A stretch of DNA of 64,000 bases from Candidatus Saccharimonadota bacterium (GTDB lineage: Bacteria; Patescibacteriota; Saccharimonadia; Saccharimonadales; Saccharimonadaceae), in assembly GCA_905372305.1 (NCBI GenBank), contig CAJPOP010000001.1, forward strand, positions 434,001-498,000, written 5' to 3'. Both the position numbers and the translations under genes were made by a program. Positions 8,631 through 17,882 of this stretch are shown piece by piece; the stretch's first letter is position 1, and each line of letters starts with the position of its first letter. The notes under the pieces were generated by a model. That model did no database searches. It saw only the letters and a list, made by a program, of their open reading frames with translations, and had not been told where the DNA came from.

Positions 8631-9495
8631 GTTTTTGCCTTTCTAACAGTGAAAAGAAACTGCCGACGACATCCTCTTCTCCGGAAATTCGCTCGCTAAC
8701 GACGCCCAAACGCTCCAGGGTCGTGGAATATTCGCGGTAGTATGATTGCTGCTCGCGGTCGAAATCAGCCTGCAGTTTCATTTGTTTGCGAATAAAATAA
8801 GGCAACTCAGCCAGATCGTCAATATCGTAAAAACTGCGGCTGCCGTCAAGTCCTGAAATATCATTAATCGTAATCCATAATATCTCGTGCTGGGCGCGCA
8901 GCCGCCGGATAATATGCTGGTGCTCGCTGGTCAGTTCATCGTCGTTGGCGACCACCACCAGCATCATCTTGCGCCGTAAGTTGCGTGCAATATATTCAAG
9001 CTGATTCACGATATTGCTCGGCGCTGCTGCTAGCTGAGTACTCTTTTCAATGTGCCGCAGTAACTGCTCAATATGCCGGTCGTCGCCTTTGAAAGGAATA
9101 TAGGTGTTATTTTTGGCGTCGCCGGATACCAGTCCGATCAAGTCGCCGTGCCGTAATACGATGTAGCCTAAGACTCCGGCAGCCATGATACTGATGTCGC
9201 GCTTGTTGCTGCCAGTTTTACTGGTCGCTGCCATGTGGCGGCCAGTGTCGACTACTAGTAAAATATTATGCTTGCGGATTGCTTGGTAACGCCGGATTCG
9301 AATACCGCTGCTGCGAGCAGTCGCTTTCCAGTCGATATCTTTTACATCGTCGCCAGGAATGTATTCGCGCAAATCGTCAAAATCGAGACTGCGCCCCTTG
9401 AAAACCGAGCCATATTGACCGTCCAGCAAACTCCGCACCTTTTCGTGGGTGTAGAGATCCATCTTGGCTTTGACTTTGGCGAAGAGACTTGGCAT
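8614..9495 (-). CDS. DUF58 domain protein
   Basis: Encodes about 293 residues with the DUF58 signature GSVFKGRSLDFDDLREYIPGDD (quoted in part: RSLDFDDLREY) followed by DIDWKATARSSGIRIRRY, the usual DWkatAR motif, and then a degenerate VWA-like fold containing NILLVVDTGRHM. DUF58 proteins are constant partners of MoxR ATPases. I place the start at the ATG at 9495, one base after the moxR stop codon; an upstream in-frame Met at 9570 would overlap moxR by 74 bp and its extra residues do not fit the family. Cytoplasmic; probably bound by the MoxR AAA+ ring. Confidence 0.9.
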   Translation of the reverse strand: MPSLFAKVKAKMDLYTHEKVRSLLDGQYGSVFKGRSLDFDDLREYIPGDDVKDIDWKATARSSGIRIRRYQAIRKHNILLVVDTGRHMAATSKTGSNKRDISIMAAGVLGYIVLRHGDLIGLVSGDAKNNTYIPFKGDDRHIEQLLRHIEKSTQLAAAPSNIVNQLEYIARNLRRKMMLVVVANDDELTSEHQHIIRRLRAQHEILWITINDISGLDGSRSFYDIDDLAELPYFIRKQMKLQADFDREQQSYYREYSTTLERLGVVSERISGEEDVVGSFFSLLERQKHARWH

Positions 9496-9496
9496 A

Positions 9497-10696
9497 TTAC
9501 GGCACAGGAACAGCGTTAAATATCGAATCAATGATAACTTCCGGATGAACTTGGTCGGCGATGGCTTCAAAATTGAGGATAATGCGGTGGCGCAATACGC
9601 TGTGGCGTAATTGTTTGACGTCCTCTGGAATAACGTAATTGCGGCCGTTAATCAGGGCTAGCGCTTTGGCGACTTGCTGGAAAGCGATGCTGGCGCGCGG
9701 GCTGGCGCCGTATTGGACGTAGCGTGCTGTTTCGCTTGGTATGATTGAGGCTGGATTGCGCGTTGCCGAGACAATTTTCACGATATAATTCTTAATAGCG
9801 TCGTCAATGTATACTTTTTGCGCCAAGTTTTGCAGCGTCTCGACTGCCGCCAGCTCGATATTCGGCGTATTGCTATTATTCGGCGCCTCGCTTAACTTGC
9901 CCGATTCTATGCGTTTCAAAATCTCTAATTCCTCGTCCGGAGCAGGGTAGGACAAAACTTCTTTCAGCAAAAAGCGGTCTAGCTGCGCCTCTGGCAGCTC
10001 GTAAGTTCCTTCCTGCTCAATCGGGTTCTGAGTGGCCAGCACGATGAAAGGCTTCGGTAGATCGTAGCGCTGCCCGCCGATACTGGTCTGCTTTTCCTGC
10101 ATCGCTTCCAACATGGCGCTTTGGGTTTTGGCGCTGGAGCGGTTAATCTCGTCTAGCAGCACGAAGTTGGCGTGCACCGGGCCCAGCTCGGTGCGGAATT
10201 CGCCCTTGTTATAATCGTAAATTTGCGTACCGATGATGTCGCTTGGTAGTAGGTCTGGCGTGCATTGAATACGCTTGAACGAACCTTGCACGCTGGCGGC
10301 TAGCGTCTGCACGGCTGTCGTCTTGGCAAGTCCTGGTACGCTTTCTAGCAGAATATGTCCGCCAGTCATCAAGCTAACCATCAAAGCCGTCCGCAAGTTT
10401 TCTTGTCCGACCACTCGCGACGAGAAAGCATCGAAAACAGTCTGGATATTTTGGTTAGCTGCGGCCAGCTCGTCGTCGCTAATCGGCGCAGACGCAGGTT
10501 GAAATTGCGTCGCTGGCTGTGCGGCAGACTGGGATTGTGCTGCTGGCGTGGTTGCAGGTTGGGGTTGTGCTGCCGGCTCGGTTGCCGGTTGAGATTGCGC
10601 TTCTGGCATAGCTGCGGACGCACCATTGTCTGCTGGCGAATCCGACTGAGCTGGCGCTGGTTCTTGGTCTGCTGATATAAACGGATTTGGATTCAT
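9497..10696 (-). CDS. MoxR-family AAA+ ATPase with low-complexity N-terminal tail
   Basis: A 399-residue MoxR ATPase, thought to act as a chaperone-like remodeller of the VWA/DUF58 partners encoded downstream. Walker A is LLESVPGLAKTTAV (about residue 118), Walker B FVLLDEINR, and the sensor/arginine region includes ATQNPIEQEGTYELPEAQ, all typical. The unusual part is the first 75 residues or so: imperfect repeats of A, Q, P, S and T (AAQPQPATTPAAQSQSAAQP), absent from ordinary MoxR proteins and resembling the P/Q-rich heads of three membrane proteins at 13.8-18.6 kb. It has AAGGAA upstream as ribosome site. First gene of the six-gene Bat operon. Confidence 0.93.
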   Translation of the reverse strand: MNPNPFISADQEPAPAQSDSPADNGASAAMPEAQSQPATEPAAQPQPATTPAAQSQSAAQPATQFQPASAPISDDELAAANQNIQTVFDAFSSRVVGQENLRTALMVSLMTGGHILLESVPGLAKTTAVQTLAASVQGSFKRIQCTPDLLPSDIIGTQIYDYNKGEFRTELGPVHANFVLLDEINRSSAKTQSAMLEAMQEKQTSIGGQRYDLPKPFIVLATQNPIEQEGTYELPEAQLDRFLLKEVLSYPAPDEELEILKRIESGKLSEAPNNSNTPNIELAAVETLQNLAQKVYIDDAIKNYIVKIVSATRNPASIIPSETARYVQYGASPRASIAFQQVAKALALINGRNYVIPEDVKQLRHSVLRHRIILNFEAIADQVHPEVIIDSIFNAVPVP

Positions 10697-10711
10697 AATA
10701 ATTATTCCTTT

Positions 10712-11365
10712 CTATGTCCAATATTGCGAAATATTCGTTACCAACAAGCGGCACTCTTCCGGAGTGTAACTATCCTTTTGTTCAAAATAATGCTCTGCCG
10801 GAAACATATGAGTCATGACGTCCAGGGCGACGTCTTTGTCTGTTTGTAGGTGAAAATAATCTGCCGCCGTACTATCTACATTGCCGCCCAGCCCATATAA
10901 GGCTCTGTAGCGCACACTCTTCAAATATTCCAGAGCCATCGCAATCTCTATCCGATCCTCGACGATGTCGCCAGTCAGTAGCAGCACTCTTCCGTTGAGT
11001 CCTTCCTTAGAAAATGTCCCGTACTGATCAAGGATGCGATTCAGCTCAGAAAAGGCCTGGCGCTTCATATCTTCCAGTACCGAGCGGGATTCTAGCTCAA
11101 TGCCGTCGCGCTGCGGTTTTTCCAGATCAGGGTTCCACGTGAACATGCCTGCCGGGTCAACCAGCCCGACTACTCGCGGATCGCCAGGGATAATGATTCG
11201 CTTGCTAAGCAAAGGAAACACCCAAGCATTAATCTCGCTCGCCAAACCAATGCAAGCTGTCAGCGCATCTTCTTTCAGAGCGATAACGACCGCTTCCTGT
11301 CCCTTCAAATCGCTCACGCGCCCCGCCAAAGTCCGCCCCAGCTCAACCCTATTGATATAGTACAT
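10712..11365 (-). CDS. Phosphoribosyltransferase-fold protein, probably inactive
   Basis: Starting at MYYINRVELGRTLAGRV, the 217-residue protein follows the plan of the large phosphoribosyltransferase family: opening NRVELGR.LA, a hydrophobic strand VVIALKEDA where active members have the PRGG motif, KRIIIPGDPRVVGLV where they have the nucleotide/PRPP region, and a late C-terminal block. The PRPP-binding loop expected as a DD followed by a small-residue stretch is replaced by VLLLTGDIVEDRIEIAMAL, so catalysis is doubtful. I take 11365 as start; an in-frame upstream codon gives 25 residues that look like untranslated leader. It is 15 bp upstream of moxR on the same strand. Could be a binding protein derived from the enzyme fold. 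Confidence 0.5.
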   Translation of the reverse strand: MYYINRVELGRTLAGRVSDLKGQEAVVIALKEDALTACIGLASEINAWVFPLLSKRIIIPGDPRVVGLVDPAGMFTWNPDLEKPQRDGIELESRSVLEDMKRQAFSELNRILDQYGTFSKEGLNGRVLLLTGDIVEDRIEIAMALEYLKSVRYRALYGLGGNVDSTAADYFHLQTDKDVALDVMTHMFPAEHYFEQKDSYTPEECRLLVTNISQYWT

Positions 11366-11469
11366 ACTGATTATGATTATGCCTGAAAGCGCGGGAGAAT
11401 GCAATTGCGGCGGATACTCGTCTGTCTCAGACTGCAGCAAGCTAGACTATATCCATCGAGTGTATGATT

Positions 11470-11718
11470 TTAGTCCCGCCGTTCTACCGCAATCGTACAC
11501 TGCGCCATCAATGCCACTGCTGCGCCGAGTGCTGCCAGGGTTGGTAGTAGCAAGGCGCCGACCACGCCAGCAGTGACAGGGAATTCCATGATGCTTTCGC
11601 CTTTTTCGTTCTTGATGATAACGCGGCGGACGTTGCCTTCTTTGATGAGTTGCTTGACTTTCTCGACAACTTGATCGCCGTTGACGCTAAATTCTTCGGT
11701 ACGGTGTTGCTCGCTCAT
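11470..11718 (-). CDS. DUF4342 domain protein
   Basis: An 82-residue protein matching DUF4342: N-terminal EEFSVNGDQVVEKVKQLIKEGNV followed by RRVIIKNEKGE and a glycine/alanine-rich hydrophobic end (PVTAGVVGALLLPTLAALGA). In this family a UBA-like helix precedes a membrane-inserting or oligomerising segment; function unknown. It starts one base after the slipin stop on the same strand, so the two are an operon, consistent with a membrane-associated role. Confidence 0.8.
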   Translation of the reverse strand: MSEQHRTEEFSVNGDQVVEKVKQLIKEGNVRRVIIKNEKGESIMEFPVTAGVVGALLLPTLAALGAAVALMAQCTIAVERRD

Positions 11719-11719
11719 A

Positions 11720-12469
11720 CTACTCCTTACTTTTACCGCCGCGAATTGCGTTAATCAGTTCAATCGGGAAGAGCATCATCGTCTTTTGACTTGGCTCAGT
11801 GGAGATTCTCTCCAGGGTGTTTAGAGTGCGTAGGTTAATCGCGCCCTGGGTTTTTGCCAGGATCTCTGCTGCCTGCGCCAACGTTTCGGCGGCAGCTTTT
11901 TCGCCGTCGGCGTTGATGATGTTAGCGCGGCGTTCGCGCTCGGCTTCGGCTTGCTTGGCCATGGCGCGCTTCATGTCGCCAGGTAGTTCGATATTTTGAA
12001 TCTTAACATTCTCGACATCGATACCCCATTTGTCGGTCTCGGCATCAACAATTTCCTTGATCTGCTGTGAAATCTCCTCGCGCTTGGCCAAGAGGTCGTC
12101 CATATCAACGTTACCGGTGACGTCGCGCAGGGCAGCCTGGGCAAATTGGCTGGTAGCGTAGATATAATTAGTCGTCTCCAGCACCGCCTTTGGCGCGTTA
12201 ATCACTCGGAAGTAAACCACTGCGTCAACGCCGACGGTGACGTTGTCTTTGGTGATGACTTCTTGTTTCGGCACATCAATTGGCGTGGAACGCACATCGA
12301 CCATCATCATCGTCTGAAAAATCGGCACCACCACCCTTAGACCCGGTTCGCGTACGCCAGTAAATTTACCAAGCGTCAACACCACGCCGCGCTGATATTG
12401 ATTGACTACTTTTATGCCGCTCAGCACATAAATAGCCAAGATGACTAAAATTACTATCATTATTTCCAT
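11720..12469 (-). CDS. SPFH-domain protein (slipin/stomatin)
   Basis: A 249-residue stomatin-like protein. One N-terminal hydrophobic hairpin (about 3-20) leads into the SPFH domain: VNQYQRGVVLTLGKFTGVREPGL, then VDVRSTPIDVPKQEVITKDNV (each quoted in part) and the coiled KQAEAERERRANIINADGE stretch near 175-195. These features are diagnostic for the slipin subgroup. Such proteins form oligomeric rings or cages at the inner membrane and organise lipid microdomains; a NfeD partner is often nearby but is absent here. The neighbour is the DUF4342 gene. Confidence 0.92.
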   Translation of the reverse strand: MEIMIVILVILAIYVLSGIKVVNQYQRGVVLTLGKFTGVREPGLRVVVPIFQTMMMVDVRSTPIDVPKQEVITKDNVTVGVDAVVYFRVINAPKAVLETTNYIYATSQFAQAALRDVTGNVDMDDLLAKREEISQQIKEIVDAETDKWGIDVENVKIQNIELPGDMKRAMAKQAEAERERRANIINADGEKAAAETLAQAAEILAKTQGAINLRTLNTLERISTEPSQKTMMLFPIELINAIRGGKSKE

Positions 12470-12569
12470 AAATTCCTCCTATTCGTATAATGCTATTTTA
12501 GCATATTTTGTAATTGCCAGCATAAGAATTAGTGTCAAATCTCCGTAAAAGAGTTATACTAGACATATC

Positions 12570-13721
12570 ATGAAAAGAGCTGTCATGAAGAGGCTGCTTC
12601 CGCTGTATTCTGGCAAGTTCTTCTTAAGCTTTGTGCTTTGGTATTCAACTGAAAAATTGTTCATAAGAAGTATCGGTATTGACAATTTTGGCATTAGTTT
12701 AATTACAATCGTCCTGCTGGTGTCATGTATTTTGACCGAGATTCCGTCGGGGATTATTGCTGATCGCTGGAGCCGTAAAGGTTCAATGGTACTTTCTGGC
12801 TTATTTCTTGGGATTAGTAGCTTGGTGGCTGGTGCTAGTGACAGTATTTTTATGTACTCTGCAGCCGTTGTAATTTGGGGCTTTCATGATGCGTTTTCGA
12901 GTGGTACTGGTACGGCTATGATCTATGATGCTTTGCTGGAGGAGCAGGGGCATGCTAGAAACTTTAATCGAGCATTGGGTTTATATGAGGCTTTGGGCGG
13001 AGTAGCCTTAATTCTCAGTAATTTTTTAGGCGGCTGGATCGGTGGCTATTCGCTGTTGTTGACATTTAATTTAACAACTATTCCGATCGCTATATCTGTG
13101 ATTTGCCACCTGCTATACAAGGACGCAAAAATTAGTCGTGAAGTAGCTGATGAGAAACTTATCAAGCATGCTAAAAATACCTTTAAGTGTGTATTCAAGA
13201 GTAAGAGTTTGATTTGGCTGATGGTCGTGACTATGATGGTGTTTTGTGTGCAGAAAATAAATCGAGAGGCTTATCAATTGTGGTACATTGCGCTGTCGGC
13301 TCCAGCTATAGTTTTTGGGATTGCTGGGTCGTCTATAGAGGGCTTGGGTGGCTTGGGCGGTTCGCTGGTTAAGTATCTCGGTTCAAAAAAGGTGAATATA
13401 GCTTTATCAATTTTGTTGGGACTGGCTTCAGTTGTGCTTTCATTAAGTGCTGACTTATGGATAACTATCATCGCTCAGGTGCTGATTGCGGTAGTCTCGG
13501 GTGCACTTTTATTCCATTTTATTGCACAAATACAACATCAGCTGCCATCTAGATATCGAGTTGGCTCTGGCTCGGTGATAACTGCCGTGGGGCGTATTAT
13601 CCTTATGCCGTTAATATTTATTTTTGGAATAATATCAAATCAGAATGTGTTTGCCGCTGGTTGGATGCTAGTTGTTCTGTCGATATCGGCTGTCATAGTG
13701 CAGCTAAAACTCGGTGAATAG
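12570..13721 (+). CDS. Major facilitator superfamily transporter
   Basis: A 383-residue polytopic protein with about twelve hydrophobic segments. The loop between helices 2 and 3 reads GIIADRWSRKGSMVLSG, the MFS signature GxxaDrxGrr. Substrate not assignable; drug-efflux-like members have this size. The ATG is 9 nt after a TATACT box (12555-12560) and there is no Shine-Dalgarno, so a leaderless message is likely; another Met is five codons later. It stands alone, divergent from the slipin operon. Confidence 0.88.
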   Translation: MKRAVMKRLLPLYSGKFFLSFVLWYSTEKLFIRSIGIDNFGISLITIVLLVSCILTEIPSGIIADRWSRKGSMVLSGLFLGISSLVAGASDSIFMYSAAVVIWGFHDAFSSGTGTAMIYDALLEEQGHARNFNRALGLYEALGGVALILSNFLGGWIGGYSLLLTFNLTTIPIAISVICHLLYKDAKISREVADEKLIKHAKNTFKCVFKSKSLIWLMVVTMMVFCVQKINREAYQLWYIALSAPAIVFGIAGSSIEGLGGLGGSLVKYLGSKKVNIALSILLGLASVVLSLSADLWITIIAQVLIAVVSGALLFHFIAQIQHQLPSRYRVGSGSVITAVGRIILMPLIFIFGIISNQNVFAAGWMLVVLSISAVIVQLKLGE

Positions 13722-13757
13722 CCGGGTAACGTCATGGATATTATGTATAATAATCAT

Positions 13758-14510
13758 ATGAACGATGACCAGCAAAACACGAATCCGCAGCCGCCAGTGC
13801 CGCAAGCAGTGCCGACGGCTCAGCCGCTACCTAGCCAGCCGCCAGTAACGGCAAATCAACAGCCAGCAATGTCCAATCAACCTTTGCCGCCGCCAACCAG
13901 CCCGGCGCAGATACCGCCGAACCCCGCGCCAGTTAACACTAATCAGCCAAATTCCGCTATTCAACCGCCCGCAGCCTTACCGCCGAATTCCGCGGCGCCT
14001 GGTTATTCTGGGTCGGATAATTCTGCTGGTAATTTTTCATGGGAGGCAAAAAATTATCCTGGTCTGACATATCGTATGGGCAGACTAACCGCCATGTCTT
14101 TCCTTGGTTTGATAGTTATTATCATTATAGGATCTATCACTAATACGATAAACAAGCCGTATGGCACCGTTCTTCTTGTCAATGTTTGGCTGCTGCCAAC
14201 TATATTCTTCAGTGTTAATATTAGTGTGCGGGCTACATGGCTAAAATGGATTCGCGACATGAGCGGTGTTATGTGTATTACCGATATCATCCTGTTTCTT
14301 ATACATTTGAAAGTTGGAGTGCTTGGTGGTTCTAGTCCTGGTTCTACAGGACCGTCGCTATACGTATCCGATCCTTCGCTCCTCAGTCTACCGTTTGTCG
14401 ACATGTTAATTACTATTGGAATTTATATGCTGTTTATCATTCCGCTGGGTATCGCATATCTCGTTACCAGGGTGATGTATAAGAGGGAAATAGGGCAAAA
14501 TCATAGCTAA
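13758..14510 (+). CDS. Proline/glutamine-rich membrane protein
   Basis: About 250 residues: a proline, glutamine, asparagine and alanine-rich disordered head of roughly 95 residues, followed by three or four hydrophobic helices (YRMGRLTAMSFLGLIVIII..). No recognised domain. I use the ATG at 13758 because a TATAAT box (13746-13751) sits 6 nt before it; upstream ATGs lie before or within the -10 box. It ends 4 bp before rarA and may share its transcript. One of three proteins in the window with the same disordered-head/membrane-tail plan. Confidence 0.7.
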   Translation: MNDDQQNTNPQPPVPQAVPTAQPLPSQPPVTANQQPAMSNQPLPPPTSPAQIPPNPAPVNTNQPNSAIQPPAALPPNSAAPGYSGSDNSAGNFSWEAKNYPGLTYRMGRLTAMSFLGLIVIIIIGSITNTINKPYGTVLLVNVWLLPTIFFSVNISVRATWLKWIRDMSGVMCITDIILFLIHLKVGVLGGSSPGSTGPSLYVSDPSLLSLPFVDMLITIGIYMLFIIPLGIAYLVTRVMYKREIGQNHS

Positions 14511-14514
14511 TATT

Positions 14515-15690
14515 ATGGGACGAATACCGCTGGCCGAGCAGATGCGGCCGCAAACCCTGGATGAAGTAATCGGGCAAAGTCATTTGCTGGGCGAGGGCGA
14601 GCTGCTACGTCAAATCGTGAGGCGCGCTGAGCCAGTCAGCTTGATTTTGTGGGGGCCGCCGGGGACGGGCAAGACGACGCTGGCGCGGATCATCGCCCGC
14701 GAAGTCAATGCCGAGTTCATTGAATTGTCAGCGGTGACCAGCGGCAAGAAGGATGTTGAGCGGGTGATTGAACATGCCAGGCAGAACTGGAATTTGGGGT
14801 TACGGACAATTTTGTTTGTCGATGAAATCCATCGCTTCAACAAGGCGCAGCAAGATGCGTTTTTGCCGCATGTCGAGAGCGGGCTGATGACCTTGATTGG
14901 GGCGACCACCGAGAACCCGAGCTTTGAGGTGATCACGCCGCTACTCAGCCGGACGCGGGTGCTAGTATTGCACCGACTGACCAAAGATGAAATTATACTA
15001 GTGCTGAAGCGGGCGCTGAAGACTTTGAAACAAACCAAGCGGATGTCGTCCAAAGCTCTAGACTATTTGGCGGAATTGGCGGACGGCGACGCGCGAGTTG
15101 CCTTGGGTAATTTGGAGTTGGCGCTGAGCTTTGGTGAGAAAGTCACGCCCGAGGTGGTCAAGGCGGCGGCTCAGCGGCGATTACCGGGCTATGATAAAAA
15201 AGGCGACGCGCATTATGATGTCATCTCAGCGTTCATCAAGTCGCTGCGCGGTAGCGATGCAGTGGCCGCGGCGTATTATTTGGCTCGGATGATTGAGGCG
15301 GGTGAAGACCCGAAGTTTATCGCTCGGCGGATGGTGATTTTTGCGTCAGAAGACATTGGGTTGGCGGGTAACGGCGCGCTGAGTCTGGCGGTCGCTACCT
15401 TTGAAGCGGTGGAGCGCGTTGGGCTACCTGAAGCCAAATATAATCTATTCCACTGCGCTATCGCTCTGGCTCGCAGCCAGAAGTCACGCGAGATTACTGA
15501 TTTGATGAATGAGGCTTTTTCTCTGGCGCACAAGTACCCGAACTCGCCAGTGCCGCTGCACCTTCGAAATGCCGCCACTAAGCTGATGAAAGATTTGGGC
15601 TACGCTAAAGATTACAAATGGCAAGCTGGCTTCCAGCACGAAAAAGGATTCTTACCGGAAGAAGTCAGGGAAGAATCTTCTAACCGCTGA
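14515..15690 (+). CDS. rarA: Replication-associated recombination protein A (AAA+)
   Basis: RarA/MgsA acts at stalled replication forks. The 391-residue protein has the N-terminal PLAEQMRPQTLDEVIGQ motif, Walker A LWGPPGTGKTTLA near residue 50, Walker B TILFVDEIHRFNKAQQDAFL, sensor 1 GATTENPSFEV, and the C-terminal tetramerisation domain with DVISAFIKSLRGSD and YPNSPVPLHLRNAPT-like ending. All match the family in order and length. It starts 4 bp after the preceding membrane-protein gene. Its last codons overlap the end of the convergent CPBP gene by 11 bp. Confidence 0.95.
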   Translation: MGRIPLAEQMRPQTLDEVIGQSHLLGEGELLRQIVRRAEPVSLILWGPPGTGKTTLARIIAREVNAEFIELSAVTSGKKDVERVIEHARQNWNLGLRTILFVDEIHRFNKAQQDAFLPHVESGLMTLIGATTENPSFEVITPLLSRTRVLVLHRLTKDEIILVLKRALKTLKQTKRMSSKALDYLAELADGDARVALGNLELALSFGEKVTPEVVKAAAQRRLPGYDKKGDAHYDVISAFIKSLRGSDAVAAAYYLARMIEAGEDPKFIARRMVIFASEDIGLAGNGALSLAVATFEAVERVGLPEAKYNLFHCAIALARSQKSREITDLMNEAFSLAHKYPNSPVPLHLRNAATKLMKDLGYAKDYKWQAGFQHEKGFLPEEVREESSNR

Positions 15691-16519
15691 TAGACTTTTT
15701 ATTGAATCTTCGCCATAAAATCCACACAAAAACAAACGACAAAGTTTGCGCTAAGAATATTCGCGCAATTTGCAAGCTATCATTTCCTTGGTTTGAGACG
15801 ACATGCACAATATTAATTATCGCATTATTAAAAAAGTGATCTGCTGCGTCAAGCCACAAACTTCCTGTCATTTTATATAGCCAGCTCATTTTTAATCCAA
15901 ACATGAAGGCAAACAAAACATAACCAACGCTAAAAATTGCTGTCTGAACCAGCGAAAACTCGCCATCAAGGAACGATCGAATCGGCATTGCTACGTGCCA
16001 AAGTCCGAATAGTAGGGCGCTTATGAAAATCGTTGCCGCAAATTTATATTTTTGGCGCAGTAATTTCTCGAACAATCCGCGAAACAGGCTTTCTTCCATC
16101 CAGACATTGAATATATTAAATATAATAATTGACCCAATTCCCACGCCGACGAATTGTTCGGTGCTAGCGAGTGAAAAACCGCCAGCCTTCATTAAAATGT
16201 TAGGTTTAGCGCTGGAAAAATACAGAAATCCGAATTCGATCAGCAGCGTAACTGTATAAAAGCAAAGCCCCAAGGCAAGTCCCAGGCCGATATTTTTCAG
16301 CCAATTTTTGCGTGTAAAGCCAATGTCGCGCCAACGAGCGTGCAAATATTTCAGGCAAACGAAAATTATTACTATACCGAAAATCTTATGCACTATATTC
16401 TCACTGAGTGCTGATTGATCGGTACGCAAAGCTAAAAATTCCCACATTCGCACAGCGAAACATGTAAAATACAGCAATAGACAAAGTGACAACGGATTTT
16501 TAGTGCGCTCTGTGAACAT
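15680..16519 (-). CDS. CPBP-family intramembrane metalloprotease
   Basis: A 279-residue polytopic membrane protein with the CPBP/Abi (CAAX-like) motifs: motif 1 EESLFRGLFEKLL (EExxxR) and motif 2 FGLWHVAMP (FxxxH), plus a third polar residue in LDAADHFFNNA. Such enzymes cleave proteins in the membrane or protect against self-made bacteriocins. It is convergent with rarA (11-bp overlap of the ends). The minus-strand start at 16519 is preceded by AT-rich sequence; no Shine-Dalgarno was seen. Confidence 0.88.
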   Translation of the reverse strand: MFTERTKNPLSLCLLLYFTCFAVRMWEFLALRTDQSALSENIVHKIFGIVIIFVCLKYLHARWRDIGFTRKNWLKNIGLGLALGLCFYTVTLLIEFGFLYFSSAKPNILMKAGGFSLASTEQFVGVGIGSIIIFNIFNVWMEESLFRGLFEKLLRQKYKFAATIFISALLFGLWHVAMPIRSFLDGEFSLVQTAIFSVGYVLFAFMFGLKMSWLYKMTGSLWLDAADHFFNNAIINIVHVVSNQGNDSLQIARIFLAQTLSFVFVWILWRRFNKKSISG

Positions 16520-16603
16520 AGGTTTATTCTAGCACGTTAGGAATTTTACTGAAAAGCGAATGAAAATATCGCCTTTGTCGCAATAGTATGGTACATTAAA
16601 CGT

Positions 16604-17812
16604 ATGAGCAGCAAGAGCGCAAAGAAATCCGAGCAGCGCAAATCTAATCAGCAGCAAGATAGCGCTCAGGCAAGCCAAAACAAACAACGCAATCAGCCTC
16701 CAGTTCAAGGCGAACAGCCTCAGCCGCCGCAAGCTTTCCAGAATCAGACCGCTCAGTATGTTGTTTTTAATTATTCGAAAAAGGGAACAGTTATTGGACA
16801 GTCTGTTGCTTATGGAATCGGCTTATTCTTCTCAGTGGGTTTTGCTGCTCAACTTTTAAGTATGAATACTTCCATAGAAAAATTTACTGACGTATCGAGC
16901 TATTTTTTCATCCAATCAGTAAAGGTGTTTATGTCAGTTGTGTTGGGGATATTGATAATAGGGTCCATTGGCCTGTGGATAACTTATTTATCAAATAGGG
17001 ATAAGAATATAGCCAAGGTTGCCGCAATTTGCACGCTTTTTATATCAATAGCTTCTTTTGTTACGTTATGGCTTTACTTGAATTTCTATGCTGTCGTCGG
17101 TTTCGGCGATGTAGCGTTCTTTCTTTCGCCTATACCTTTTGGTGTAATGATTTTAGGAATTGTTTGGTGTACTAGTGTCTTTAATTATCAGAATGAAAAG
17201 TCAGCGCATTATGCAGTTCCTTCGGGTGGTCTACCGATAGATTTACAGTGTCCTAATCAGCCGCAGTCTCAATATTCGCAGCAGACTCAGCCGGCAGCAG
17301 CTGTGCCGCCGCAAGGTCAAGCGCTTTATTCGTCCGTACCGCAGCAATATTCGCAGAATACCGTCTCGTATCCTGACGGCTATGGTAATTACGGCGTTCC
17401 TCAACAAGCGTCCCGAGCTGGCATGATGCCTATGGCGCTGGCAATCTTTGCTGGTATTATGTTGGGCATACTCTCTGTGGTAGGGTTCAGCCAAGAAATT
17501 GTTGGAACTGGCATAACAGTGGCATATTCAATCGCAGCACTCACAGCGTTTGCCTCGTTGGCGGTTTTGCTTATTACCTACTTTAGCGCAGCCAGCGCGT
17601 TGAAGCCGCGAGTCAGAAAAATAATCCGCATAGCTGTTGGCGCGCTGCTGCTGATTTTGACAGTGCTTGCTACGATAAACTCTGCACTATCGTATGGAAT
17701 GTCACATACAGAGGGTTTCGGGGTGGCTGATACTGTTGCGTTTGGTCTTGTTGTTGTAATTCCAGTGACATTACTGTCTATTAATTTATTTATTAGTTCA
17801 GAAAAAGAATAG
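16604..17812 (+). CDS. Multi-pass membrane protein with Q/P-rich segments
   Basis: A 402-residue protein with a K/Q/S-rich head (about 1-45), four hydrophobic helices (about 62-200), a central P/Q/Y/S-rich linker (about 215-265) and three to four further helices. Two similar helical bundles joined by a disordered linker suggest an internal duplication. No domain recognised. The start is the ATG at 16604; upstream lies the weak box TATGGT and no Shine-Dalgarno. It belongs to the group of P/Q-rich membrane proteins at 13.8-18.6 kb. Confidence 0.7.
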   Translation: MSSKSAKKSEQRKSNQQQDSAQASQNKQRNQPPVQGEQPQPPQAFQNQTAQYVVFNYSKKGTVIGQSVAYGIGLFFSVGFAAQLLSMNTSIEKFTDVSSYFFIQSVKVFMSVVLGILIIGSIGLWITYLSNRDKNIAKVAAICTLFISIASFVTLWLYLNFYAVVGFGDVAFFLSPIPFGVMILGIVWCTSVFNYQNEKSAHYAVPSGGLPIDLQCPNQPQSQYSQQTQPAAAVPPQGQALYSSVPQQYSQNTVSYPDGYGNYGVPQQASRAGMMPMALAIFAGIMLGILSVVGFSQEIVGTGITVAYSIAALTAFASLAVLLITYFSAASALKPRVRKIIRIAVGALLLILTVLATINSALSYGMSHTEGFGVADTVAFGLVVVIPVTLLSINLFISSEKE

Positions 17813-17882
17813 CAGGCGCGCTTAATCGTGTGATACAATAACAAATATAATAAATTATAACCTTTACGGAGAATCAAATATT

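Noticed and set aside
10355..10675. Cys/Arg/Leu-rich frame opposite the MoxR head
   Set aside because: Shadow of the low-complexity AQP repeats; no start signal and composition typical of antisense frames.
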